Part shown: piece after piece, positions 35,401 through 44,396 of the stretch | How the letters are laid out: each line of letters begins with the position of its first letter | Numbering within the stretch: position 1 is the first letter of the stretch | Assembly (NCBI GenBank): GCA_943735955.1 | Contig: OX030965.1 | Coordinates: 1,226,701 to 1,290,700, forward strand | From: Piscicola geometra | Lineage: Eukaryota > Annelida > Clitellata > Hirudinida > Piscicolidae | Length of the DNA stretch: 64,000 bases | Reading direction: 5' to 3' | Notes under the pieces: model-generated | Databases searched by the model: none | What the model was told of the DNA's origin: nothing | Seen by the model: only the letters and a program-made list of their open reading frames with translations | Position numbers and translations under genes: made by a program

Positions 35401-38400
35401 GCACCTAACAAACAATATTTTGTCAAAACAGCATAGGAGTGCTCATGCATAATTTATTTTTAGAGACAAAAATTAATGAATTTAGTAAATCTCAATAAAT
35501 ATTTAAGTTGACAAAATATATGGGGCAACATCTAAAATTTCAAAGTCAAACTTTTGACCGCCAAAAATGTTATATTATATTTAAACCATTAAATTATGTT
35601 TCTGCGTGAGGCAATCTATTGCCATGCTAGAAAAGGTGTGCATGCAATTGCACGCATGTTCATGGAGGGCGTTTGAGGCAGGAGACTGTTTCCTCCACAA
35701 GTGATAACTCCAGTGAATGCCAAACAGTCTGCTTTCTCATACACCTCCAATGAACACTGGTGGATTGGAAAGATGCAATCGCTCTGCTTTGAAACTCTCT
35801 CATTCTTCATGGCACTTGAATGTTTCATATGCAATCATCTTTATTATTAGCTTAGTAAATTGACAGCACTGTTCTAGGCAGACAAAATGGTGCTGATGAA
35901 GCATTCACAACACATAATATCGCCAAGACGCGAGCCTTCAAAGCACACAAAGACAATGCAGCATGCAGACGACACAGAGCACGCAGTTCAAGCAAAGCCT
36001 CACCTGCGTTGTGCTCGCTCATCGCCAGTGCGCCCACGTGCTCACCCGAGCACAACTGAGGGGCAGGCGTTGAGGAGTGAGTCACGATGACGGTGGTGAC
36101 GATTAAGTTTGAGTGATACAAAACCCACCTTGGGCAGGTACTTGCTCTTTTGCTCTGAGGTGCCGTACCTGTCAACGTTTCAACCCAGAATCATAACGTG
36201 GTTTGCCTAGAGCCCGACTCATTTAGAGCCCGCCTCCAATTCAAAATGATTTCAATGAGCCTTCAACGAACTTGTGGACAAACAATTTAAAGAAACGAGA
36301 TTACCGATCTAAAATTCAGACATTTATATATGAATATTCGCATATATAATGTATTTATTATGCATATTATTTGCATACTTATTATACATATTATTTGCAT
36401 TCGATGCGTGCTCGAATCGCGAATACCCGCATATTAAACAGAAGTGGAGGCAAGCTCTAGACTCACCACGTGCCACAATATTGCTACTAAACTAAATCAG
36501 TTTTTTAAACTCGATAAAAACATTTTAATTTACAAAGGCAACCGTTATGGCGCCTACCGAGATGAATGTATAGCATGCGGCACTTGCACGAGCTCCACTA
36601 GCATTATGGAATTCATTGTTGATGCATTGTCGACTGACTGACCGGTTGATCTGGTTGACGCAGAGGTTGGAGTGGGCGCCGTACGAGAGGCCAATGGAGC
36701 CACTCGCTCGCGACATCTCCTCCATCACGATGCAGTGGTCCAGGTAGCTACCGCCCGTGCCTCCAAACTCTTCTGCGAAGGAGGGGAATGAATGCTCTTT
36801 GCAAGCACTGAGAGGAATGAGAGTCTGTGCTGCATGATTCTTGAATTTTTCATCAAAGCAAATATTAAAGTCATAAAGACAATGCCACCAAGCAACTCTT
36901 AATTGAATCGACAAATGCTGCTGCTTCATGAACGCCTCTTCTTGTCAATTATGGTAGCGGAGATGGCTTAGATGGTAGACGTCGGACTTGCAACTTAAAG
37001 GTCGCCAGTTCGAATCCCTGACAAGCAACCTTGAACTATCCTATACCTAGTGTATGTTTGCAACGAATGAATTAAAAGATGTGTACGTCGTGTGGAGTGG
37101 CGTCTCTGGCGCATGAGGACTAGAGGTTGGACCGGGTACCTGCGGGACTCCCGCGGGAACGGGAATGAAAATTAATTTCGGGACGGGAAAAGTCGGGAAC
37201 CGGGAATAGGTTTTCGGAACGGGAACGGAAATCAATATTCAAATCGGGAACGGGAATATACTTTGAAATCGGGAACGGGAAAAACGGGAATAAAAGTTAT
37301 TGGGAGTGGATTTTTCAACAATTATACTTCAGCAGACTCCTAAGTATGAAAATCTTTATTTCATCGATAATCCGTACTTAAAATAAGTATTAAATGCAAT
37401 AGAAATGTATAATGAAGTCACCATTGCGATGTCAATGTCAAAATCTCTAACATGACATTTGAAGTTGTTATGGCGAGTCCAAATATTAGGGAAATTAGAA
37501 CAAATGGGTGAGGATGAAAACTTGTCAGATGAAATCAAACTGGTCAGTTATATTATTTTTATTTTATAAATTCATACTTTGAATTTGAATTATTAAATTC
37601 CAGTTGAATGCTCAGTTGATCATTTTGACAAAAAAAGATGCCCATTAATAATAATAATGACGAGCATTGTTATAGTGGCGTATAACCCGAACGGCTTCCA
37701 GGCCACTTAGGCTGCATATTTTCACTTGCACCTTTAGGTTACTAGGGCATTGGTTGCACTTGAAACTAGGACCTTTCATTATTGGTCAAGCCGAGAGTCG
37801 TTGCCGACTCAGCTACCCGTTCATTCACTCAGCTACCCGTTCACCCATTGATCTTATTCATATGGCAGCATGTCTGTTGCATCCCCCGGTATAAAAAAAA
37901 TAATATTTAAAATGTTTGGGATAGAAAAAAAATAAATACCACGATTTTCATTGAAGAAACTTTAATTCCATTTTGTACCGCCAGACCAAGCTCCAGTGAC
38001 GTTGAGAAAAAAAAACAAATGATGGTTATTTATACCCTATATGTTAGTTTTTATAACATAAAAATTATAATACAATTTTTTTACTATCAAATTATACGAA
38101 TGATTTTATTTTTGCAGTTGTGGAGAATAAGAATGTTGTCAAAAAACATATTTCTAACATTTTTGAAAAATTAATAATAATGAACGACGGAATAGATTCA
38201 GAAGAGGATGAATTTTACAAATATTCACAATTACGTCCCACCAAAATTGAAGATTACAAAGATGTTAAATCTATTGGAGTAAAAAAATTCCAATACTACA
38301 AGAAGTAGCCAAAATTTTGTTTAGTATGCCTGCAAGTTCTATTCCTTGTGAACGGAATTTGTCAACATGTGGTCGTTTAACTTCAGACCCAAGATCGTCT

Positions 38401-41400
38401 AATTTGAAAGCTAAAATTTTCGACGGTTTAACCCGTATGAAAAGCTATAAAAACTTCATTGAATTACTCAAAAACAATGACTAACTTCAATACTTTCATT
38501 TCAATAAATATTTGAAATTTAAATCGTGTTTTTTATTTTGTTAAAAGAAATATTTTCTTACTTTCAAATAATGAACTTTAAGAAATGTTAGGACTAGCAA
38601 GATTGGGACCAGTGAAAATGGCAGCAAAAACAAATTAATAAACAAAATTTTTGTAGTTGAAATGGGTCGAAACCGGGTCAAAAAGTTTCGGGAATGGGTC
38701 GGGACCGAGAATCGAGTTGCGGGAACGGGACGGGACGGGAATCAAAATTCTGATGGTCTATCGGGAACAGGACGGGACGGGAAAAACAATTTCGGGAACG
38801 GGACGGGACGGGAATCAAAATTCCGATGGCCCATCGGGAACGGGACGGGACAGGAAAACAAAATTCGGGAACGGGACGGGACCGGGAATGAAAAATCGTC
38901 CATGTCCGACCTCTAATGAGGACCATGGTTCTCAGAACCATTGTAACATGGCCTGCGTCTATCAGGCTGTGAATAATACAGACCATAATTATTTTTTTTA
39001 TCAAACTCCTGTTGCCTCCTCCTCTCATCATCTCCGTCGATCTCAGAGATGAAGTTCCACCAGAATTTATTTCAGAAATTTTTTATAAATCTCATTTTAA
39101 CGCGCATTATTTATGAAATCAACATTTCGACAACAGTATGATTCTCGAGGTCAATTAAAGAGACAGCTAGCGAAATATTCGGTGTATATTAAGACTTATT
39201 CCTATTTAATGATAATAATGACGAGCATTATTATAGTGGCGTATAACCCGAACGGGCTTCCAGGCCACTTAGGCTATATATTTTCATTTGCGCCTTTGGG
39301 TTACTAGGGCATTGGTTGCACTTGAACCTAGGACCTTTCAATATTGGTCAAAGCGAGAGTCGTAACCGACTCGGCTACCCGTTCACAATTTATGTGAATC
39401 CAGAATATTGGTGCTTTGCTTCAATCCAGACAATTTGAATGGTATAGTCATATGGAAGGTACTGCAAGGTGGATCAGCAAAGTAAGGAGAAAAGAAGTTT
39501 CAGATGAAAAAGACTTGAGAAGAGGCGGTTCGAAGAGTCTCAAGTGGCTGGCAGCAAGCAGCATAGATACATGTGAACACAAAAACAGAGGAATAATTTA
39601 AAACAATTCAGAAAGCCCCATCATCAAAAGAAGAAACTCTTCGAATTTTCGCAGACAACATTACAGTTTGAAGCATTTTCACTACAACCTAGTAAAGGAT
39701 ACTCGATAAATACTTTCTGAAGACAGCCTCTATGGCACCTATCATATACGCCACTATAATAATGCTCGTCATTATTATTATTATTATTATCAGAAAGTTC
39801 TTTAGCCTGCATAATATAAGCAAGATCAGTGGCGCAACCAGAGGGGCCCAATTCGAAGGGTCTCGCAATTTTTCGAGAATCCATTAATTTTTTTGGTGTC
39901 GGGGGGGGGGTTATGAATTTTTCAATATGCCATAGGACAATGATATTTTCTCTGGATGGCCATCGGGCCTTTATCTCACGAAACATTTCATATATCAACA
40001 CAGAACATAGAGATCCTACCAAAATAACACTAACATGTCACAAATTCTAAGAAAAAATAGTGCACCACTAGACCTTAACTACACTCTTAAATCATTACAC
40101 TTTTCATATGTAAATTTTTTCAGCCATGACAAGTATATAAAGAATAACGCAGATAGACAAAATAACTCCCAAGCTTTCAGAATTATCCAACTTCATGGAA
40201 AGGATGCTGAAACTGTGCAAGGCCAGCTCAAAATCACATCAACAAGTTTATCGTGCGGATCAGTCTGATCCCAATGCATGTATCGAACTGCAAGAACTCT
40301 TTTGTGCCCCAAACCTTCAGCCAGAGTAGCATTATATGCTCGATGTTGCTATGACTCTGCCAGTTTCTTCATCAGATGCAGAAAGAGCATTTTCTAAACT
40401 TCGGCTTATTAAAATTCATCTTAGGACGACTGTATCTGCTCGTCGTTTGCAAAGCTTATTTGAGGATATCTGCTACCAAAACAGCTACTGCACTTCTTTC
40501 AGTAAATGAAATGGTGAAAAGAGTTTCTGATCGAAAAATTATTTTTTTATTGAGAACGCATCTAAATTTTGTTTCAACTATATATATTTTTTAAATTATA
40601 GACTGTTTAGGATATCATATTAAACTTCTTTTTTTAACTTTTTGACCTTAGTTTTATAAATGATGACGTAACTCTAAGAATACTATGCAACTTAGTTTTT
40701 AGTTTTTCTTTTGTATTATTAATAAACTATCTAAATTATAATTGATAGTTTTTGATGAGCCTATTTACCGCTGCTACCCGAAAAAAAGTTAACATGAATT
40801 TTACATTTAGACTTGCATTATATGGTTATAATAATAAGTCAAGAAAAATTAAAAACTTTCATAAGTTTTAATGGGGCAAAATGTTACGAAAACGCAACGT
40901 GAGCGGTAAGTGTGACATACTTCTGTGCAGTAAGAAATCTTTTTTTTTTAATTAACAAATTCAAACCAAATTTATTAAAACAGAAATAAATTTCAATTGC
41001 AAATAGTTAGATAAAATTATTACTTCTAATTATTTTATTTATTATAAAAATAATTATAATTTTAATTACAAAAAAGCAAAATATTTAACTTGAATTACAA
41101 CAGCAATCATAAACTGTCGTGCTTTGCAAAGACGACACTGACGACGAATGTAATCTATATTTTAATTTTATAATCAATCTATGAGAAGTTCAAAAATTAT
41201 ATTTTCTTCAATAAAAGCTTCAAGTGTGAAGCATTTACGGTTTAGAATTTTTTTCGAAATATAAAAATCAACATTTATCTACAAAATTTAACATTTAATT
41301 TGAATTTTATAAATTTCATAATACATTAACATTAAAATAATAATTTTATTATTTTTATAATAACTATTGTAATGAATGACTAGGCTTATTCAAAATCATA

Positions 41401-42493
41401 TGATATCATATTACGTCAAAGTTGCGAAAACGCACCATTGTTTTTTATTAACTATCTTTTCACCCTGAAATTAAATCTAAATTTTCATAAAAATACTAAA
41501 ATCGAACGAAAAAATTTAACAATTATTTAAGCAAGGAAAGATTGTTTTGAGAAATTTTAAATGTGAACAGGGAATAAAAGATTATAAATAAATAAATAAA
41601 ATTTAACTTATGAAATTATATTTCAAATTTATTGTATAAAATATGTGGAAAAAGCTCTGTATTAAAACAGCAAGAAAATATAGAAATTGATGTTGCAAAA
41701 ACGCAAGTGGCGGTAAATAAGTAAAAAAAATTAATTTTTTTACTAAAGTTGAGCCCCTTTAGCATTTTTTGCTGGTTGCACCCCTGAGCAAGATGTTAAT
41801 AAAAATGACTTTTTTTAATTGTCCCGAATCAAGAGTGCGTCTGGTCAAGAGTGGAAGTTTAGGAATTGAGGTCATTGAAGGTCATTGTGAGTACCTGAAG
41901 CTGTGATGCCCAAAAGCCCCATCTCTCCACACTGCTTCCAAAATGTCTGTCGCCATGTTTGTCATTAAGTTTAAATTCTTTTGAACAATATTTTTAAACC
42001 GTTTATTGATTGAGTTTTTGAATTAATTATTGGATGTCACTTACTCTCAGATCAGGGAAGTTATCTTCCTTGTCAATTTGGTCAGCTTTTGGAGCAAGTT
42101 CTTTCTGCACGAATTGAAACACTGACTCCCGCAGCTGAGTTTGAAATTTAATACTTTTATTATTTCCTCTTTAAATAAAAACATAATTTTTAAAATAATT
42201 AGTTAAGTTATTGAGAAAGGGCTAGGTTTTTATAAATAAGTAACAGAATATATATGAAGCGAGTTTGTGCAGATATGAATATAAGATAATCATTTAAAAC
42301 TTGCAATAACTAGATTCATATTTTTAGTTGCATAAAAGAAAAATAGAAAATGCGTAGTTACCTGTTTTGTGTCTTCACTAAGTCCATACAAGTCATCTTG
42401 GATTGGATAATAATTGATTTGGCGAATTGAATTTAATTTATAATTATAAATATTTTTCGATTGGCTTAAAATTCTCCAAAAACGTAAAGCCAT
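29426..42493 (-). CDS. IVD: Isovaleryl-CoA dehydrogenase, mitochondrial (15 exons, complete)
   Basis: FAD enzyme of the mitochondrial matrix that oxidises isovaleryl-CoA to 3-methylcrotonyl-CoA in leucine breakdown, passing electrons to ETF. Coding exons (minus strand, 5' to 3'): 42493-42362, 42134-42045, 41946-41895, 36772-36643, 36168-36129, 36055-36004, 34764-34723, 31834-31698, 31580-31484, 31393-31356, 31289-31234, 31164-31083, 31024-30920, 30818-30746, 29559-29426. They sum to 1260 nt (419 aa), in frame throughout, against about 425 aa in animals. Residues 1-30 are basic and hydroxylated, like a transit peptide. Family blocks: [80 protein letters not shown]. The IVD-specific catalytic Glu is present in SGLDIERLV (residue 279). 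Introns are GT-AG except intron 12, which starts GC. Intron 3 (5.1 kb) is full of transposons. No disabling mutation was seen. Confidence 0.96.
29563..30652. repeat. 15/16-bp minisatellite in IVD intron 14
   Basis: About 70 copies of GAAGGTTGTTTGAGG with a 16-bp variant (an extra G). The array starts 4 bp from exon 15 and occupies nearly all of the intron, so its last unit (sense strand CAAACAACC) supplies the acceptor context. The MREGCLREG and [10 protein letters not shown] frames are artefacts. Confidence 0.97.
31911..34672. repeat. 27-bp minisatellite in IVD intron 7 (2.76 kb)
   Basis: About 100 copies of a 27-bp unit (GGTGAGGTTGAAGAATGGAG plus TGAGTGT or TAAGTGT). Units differ at a few fixed sites (GTTGAA/GTGGAA, AATGG/GATGG, GAGTG/GTGTA/GAGTA). 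Because 27 is a multiple of three, it yields open frames of 400 to more than 1000 codons on both strands that are not genes. The array ends about 75 bp from exon 8 and about 50 bp from exon 7. Confidence 0.97.
34808..35030. repeat. Fragment shared with 44.2-44.38 kb, internally triplicated
   Basis: A 43-bp unit (GATAAATTCGGCACTATAAT then ACGAAGGAGCATATCCGACTCTT) occurs about 2.5 times, followed by sequence nearly identical to 44263-44385 (CACCAACTCGTCCTCC...ATGCTTAGATACATTGTTT). It lies in IVD intron 6, starting about 45 bp upstream of exon 7. The 44 kb copy lies inside a hAT relic, so this is probably transposon-derived. Confidence 0.8.
35208..35603. mobile_element. Palindromic MITE-like element in IVD intron 6
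   Basis: Two inverted arms of about 95 bp (35208-35308 and 35512-35603) share AAACATAA...TTAATGGTTTAA...GGTCAAAAGTTTGAC and ATGTTGCCCCATATATTTTG. A 200-bp AT-rich centre separates them. No coding capacity. A flanking duplication could not be fixed. Confidence 0.75.
37647..37843 (-). repeat. tRNA-derived SINE with (TTA)n tail, TSD CCCATT
   Basis: On the minus strand it starts TGAACGGGTAGCTGAGT (box A), continues to GGTCCTAGTTTCAAGTGCAA (box B-like) and GGTTATACGCCACTATAACA, and ends CTCGTCATTATTATTATT. CCCATT flanks it (37641-37646 and 37844-37849). The paralogous hAT at 56.8 kb has the empty site. The head is partly duplicated (CAGCTACCCGTTCA twice). Confidence 0.9.
38120..38483 (+). pseudogene. 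hAT transposase C-terminal remnant in element G
   Basis: The plus strand reads [20 protein letters not shown]. After a frameshift near 38305 it reads [20 protein letters not shown], then [19 protein letters not shown]. This is a hAT dimerisation domain ([15 protein letters not shown]). About 110 codons remain and the catalytic core is gone. It matches the minus-strand remnant at 56.1-56.5 kb closely. Confidence 0.85.
39207..39387 (-). repeat. Second copy of the (TTA)n-tailed tRNA SINE
   Basis: Minus-strand copy from GTGAACGGGTAGCCGAGTCG through GGTCCTAGGTTCAAGTGCAA to CTCGTCATTATTATC. Closely similar to the 37.65 kb copy. In IVD intron 3. Confidence 0.85.
39416..39601 (+). pseudogene. LINE ORF2 C-terminal fragment
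   Basis: The frame reads [20 protein letters not shown] then [20 protein letters not shown]. This resembles the RLRWxGHVERMxxxRW...GRPKKTW...D block after the RT of many LINEs. It is short with no RT core upstream, so it is a 5'-truncated relic. Confidence 0.45.
39745..39793 (+). repeat. 3' tail of the (TTA)n SINE, 5'-truncated
   Basis: ATACGCCACTATAATAATGC followed by TCGTCATTATTATT matches the 3' end of the SINE at 37.65 and 39.2 kb, here in the opposite orientation. Confidence 0.75.
39827..41786 (+). mobile_element. hAT element H, perfect TSD AGCAAGAT
   Basis: Termini CAGTGGCGCAACCAG and, inverted, CAGGGGTGCAACCAG are flanked by identical AGCAAGAT (39819-39826 and 41787-41794). A transposase relic lies inside at 40.3-40.5 kb and most of the rest is AT-rich. 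The element lies in IVD intron 3, just upstream (in gene sense) of the second SINE copy. Confidence 0.92.
40340..40480 (+). pseudogene. hAT transposase C-terminal remnant in element H
   Basis: The plus frame reads [20 protein letters not shown] then [20 protein letters not shown]. This is the SxAERSFSKLKxIKxxLRSTMxxxRLxxL dimerisation block of DUF4371/ZMYM-type hAT transposases. Frameshifts surround it. Confidence 0.85.
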
Positions 42494-42783
42494 GCTTAAA
42501 CTGTAAAATGAAAAGAGAACTAGTTTAAGTATTTAAACATAGAGCACAGAATCTTCATTTTTTATATTTTCAATTAAACTAAATTAATAAATACTGTCAA
42601 CATTCTGTTGTTAAATCAATAAAAAATTCGTTTTAATTAATTAAATAATATAGCACATATACTTTATGTATAATGATATTGTAAATAAATTAAAAGTACA
42701 ATTAAAAGTAAATGTGAGTTAATAAAGTTGTTTTCAGATGCTGCTAAAATTTACAATTTTATATTTCAAAACTATTTAAAAAG
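42494..42783. promoter_or_regulatory. Possible bidirectional promoter between IVD and a plus-strand gene
   Basis: A 290-bp AT-rich spacer separates the IVD start codon (minus) from the ATG of the 42784 frame (plus). No TATA box is placed with confidence. The call rests on the head-to-head layout alone. Confidence 0.35.
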
Positions 42784-43695
42784 ATGAATTTTTTAAATTT
42801 TTTTCGTCCCAACAATCCTCCTTCTTTTCAATTTCCATTCTTCTCAAACAATCGTTCTTCAAATCCCCAAGTTATATTCCATCCAAATGATACCAAGAAT
42901 AGTCTTTTTACAAACTTCGATTATTTTAATAATCAACTTAATTTAAATTGTTCGCAAAAATCTTCCAATAATAGTCTCATGCCAAATAATTCTATTGAAA
43001 ATCTAAGCTCAATAACTTCCATGAAAAAAGATGATTTGGTTTCAGCTGGTTTTTTTAACCCATATTTCCTTAACCGTAATTATTTGCAACATCAAACTTT
43101 TAATAGCTCAAATGATGAGCAGTTTATAAACAGATGGATTAAAGCAAATAAATTTCACCTTTTTCACAAACCAGTTGTTGGTCAAGCAAAGCCCTCAACA
43201 GTGAATTTGATATTTTCCTAATATACAGATTTAATTTTTAATAAATATTCATTTAACAAAGAATTTTTAGTGATAACATTGTTTACTTTGCTTTACTTTT
43301 TGTTTATACATACAAATTTAAAGAAATGTTTTGAATAAAGATTCCACATTCTGGTGTGCAGGTTGCAGACTTGCGGAGATTGCTGAAAAGGATCTCGTTG
43401 CTAAGTGGCACCTGCTCCATCATCAAGCAGTGCACTGCTCAAGGTGCTCTGATTCTCTCATCTTTTAAGTTTTTATTTACAGAGCAGTCACCGCGAAAGA
43501 CATTCACAATTTTGTATATGATGAATGTTTTATATTGTGGTAGCATAATCCGTGAAGCATTGTATTTTGCTTTAAGGTTGTTATTTGTCAAATTAATACA
43601 TTTTTTATATTTTATTTGCTCTTAAATTTGCCTCTATGAGACAGCTCAGAAAAGAATGAAAACATACTGCCAGATCTTCGGACACTCATAATCTT
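42784..43695 (+). CDS. Probable small gene of unknown function (2-3 exons)
   Basis: An ATG at 42784 opens a 145-codon frame rich in Asn, Phe and Ser (RPNNPPSFQFPFFSNNRSSN), ending NRWIKANKFHLFHKPVVGQA. A GT after ACA at 43201 and the acceptor GGTGTGCAG at 43361 would join it in frame to VADLRRLLKRISLLSGTCSI then IKQCTAQ, a helical, coiled-coil-like exon (43362-43440). A third exon near 43652-43695 (QKRMKTYCQIFGHS, stop) is possible. I recognise no family. Head-to-head with IVD. Exon 1 alone is the safest part. Confidence 0.45.
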
Positions 43696-43708
43696 CAGAC
43701 ACTAACAT

Positions 43709-43730
43709 TTGTGTGTGTGTGTGTGTGTGT
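43709..43730. repeat. (TG)n microsatellite
   Basis: About 10 TG units at the edge of an inverted-repeat-element fragment. Confidence 0.85.
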
Positions 43731-43880
43731 CAAAATGATACACTAAATTAAGTGGACCCATATGGGCTATTTCCGTGTGGGTCTTTTTTGGGCTATTTCT
43801 AAGTGGGCTACCTGTATAGCACATACGCTCAAACTTTTAAACATGAACACATGACTGATTGAAAAAAATTATTGTTAGAA
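43731..43880. repeat. Fragment related to the 17.28-19.33 kb element
   Basis: GTCAAAATGATACACTAAATTAAGTGGACCCATATGGGCTAT and the following AACACATGACTGATTGA correspond, in reverse orientation, to about 18985-19070 of the inverted-repeat element. The array of units is missing. Confidence 0.65.
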
Positions 43881-43952
43881 AAGCAACAAAATGCGAAAAA
43901 ATAAATGTTGCAAAATTATATAGGCATAAAGGGATAAACATTAATAATAGAG

Positions 43953-44385
43953 CTGTGCTTTAATCTAAATCAACTTACGATTAACGCCCATCAAAAATGT
44001 AACAAATGAAAGAGTTGAAGAAACTAGTAGAAGATAAGAAATCTTCAAAACTATACAGCCTTCACCATTCAAGCGACTACGAACATATGTAACTAAGTTA
44101 CATTGTAACTTCAGAGTATGAAGATGAGGATACGTCAATGATGACAAAGCCAATAATTCAACGTTATAAAACAGAATCTGAAGTAGGCTATGAGAGTTTT
44201 CTTCTTTGGTGGCAACAATACGAAGGAGCCTATCCGACTCTTGATAAATTCGGCACTATAATCCACCAACTCGTCCTCCTATCAGGCTCATTCCATAGAA
44301 TTTTGACCAAAATAAATTCAATTTTACACCCCCCTCCCCTCATAAATGTATGAAACTTTTACATTATGCTTAGATACATTGTTTT
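43953..44385 (+). mobile_element. Truncated element-E-type hAT
   Basis: It starts AGAGCTGTGCTTTAATCTAA like element E. It contains a transposase scrap, SEVGYESFLLWWQQYEGAYP. It is cut off near 44385, where a LINE 3' tail begins. Its last about 170 bp are duplicated at 34.85-35.03 kb. Confidence 0.75.
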
Positions 44386-44396
44386 AATCAATCAAT

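Larger units (their letters stand above)
37121..38915 (+). mobile_element. hAT element G, perfect TSD ATGAGGAC, (CGGGA)-rich ends
   Basis: Termini TAGAGGTTGGAC and GTCCGACCTCTA are flanked by identical ATGAGGAC (37113-37120 and 38916-38923). The first about 180 bp and last about 250 bp are packed with CGGGAACGGGACGGG-type repeats, inward-facing at the two ends. The centre holds a transposase remnant and an inserted SINE (37647-37843). A second copy lies at 55.8-57.2 kb. Confidence 0.92.
36953..38998 (+). repeat. tRNA-derived SINE, split by a hAT insertion
   Basis: From 36953 the sequence carries box A (TGGCTTAGATGG) and box B (AGTTCGAATCC), then a SINE-like body to 37120. hAT element G interrupts it at 37121-38915. 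The body resumes at 38924 (CATGGTTCTCAGAACCATTG) and ends in an A/T-rich tail near 38998. The SINE lies in IVD intron 3, antisense to the gene. Body borders are approximate. Confidence 0.65.

Noticed and set aside
36444..36641. 65-codon plus-strand frame next to IVD exon 4
   Set aside because: Intronic and antisense, with no family resemblance or splice support.
42784..43221. Naming the head-to-head gene
   Set aside because: I could not match the Asn/Phe-rich exon or the coiled-coil exon to any family with confidence, so no name is given.
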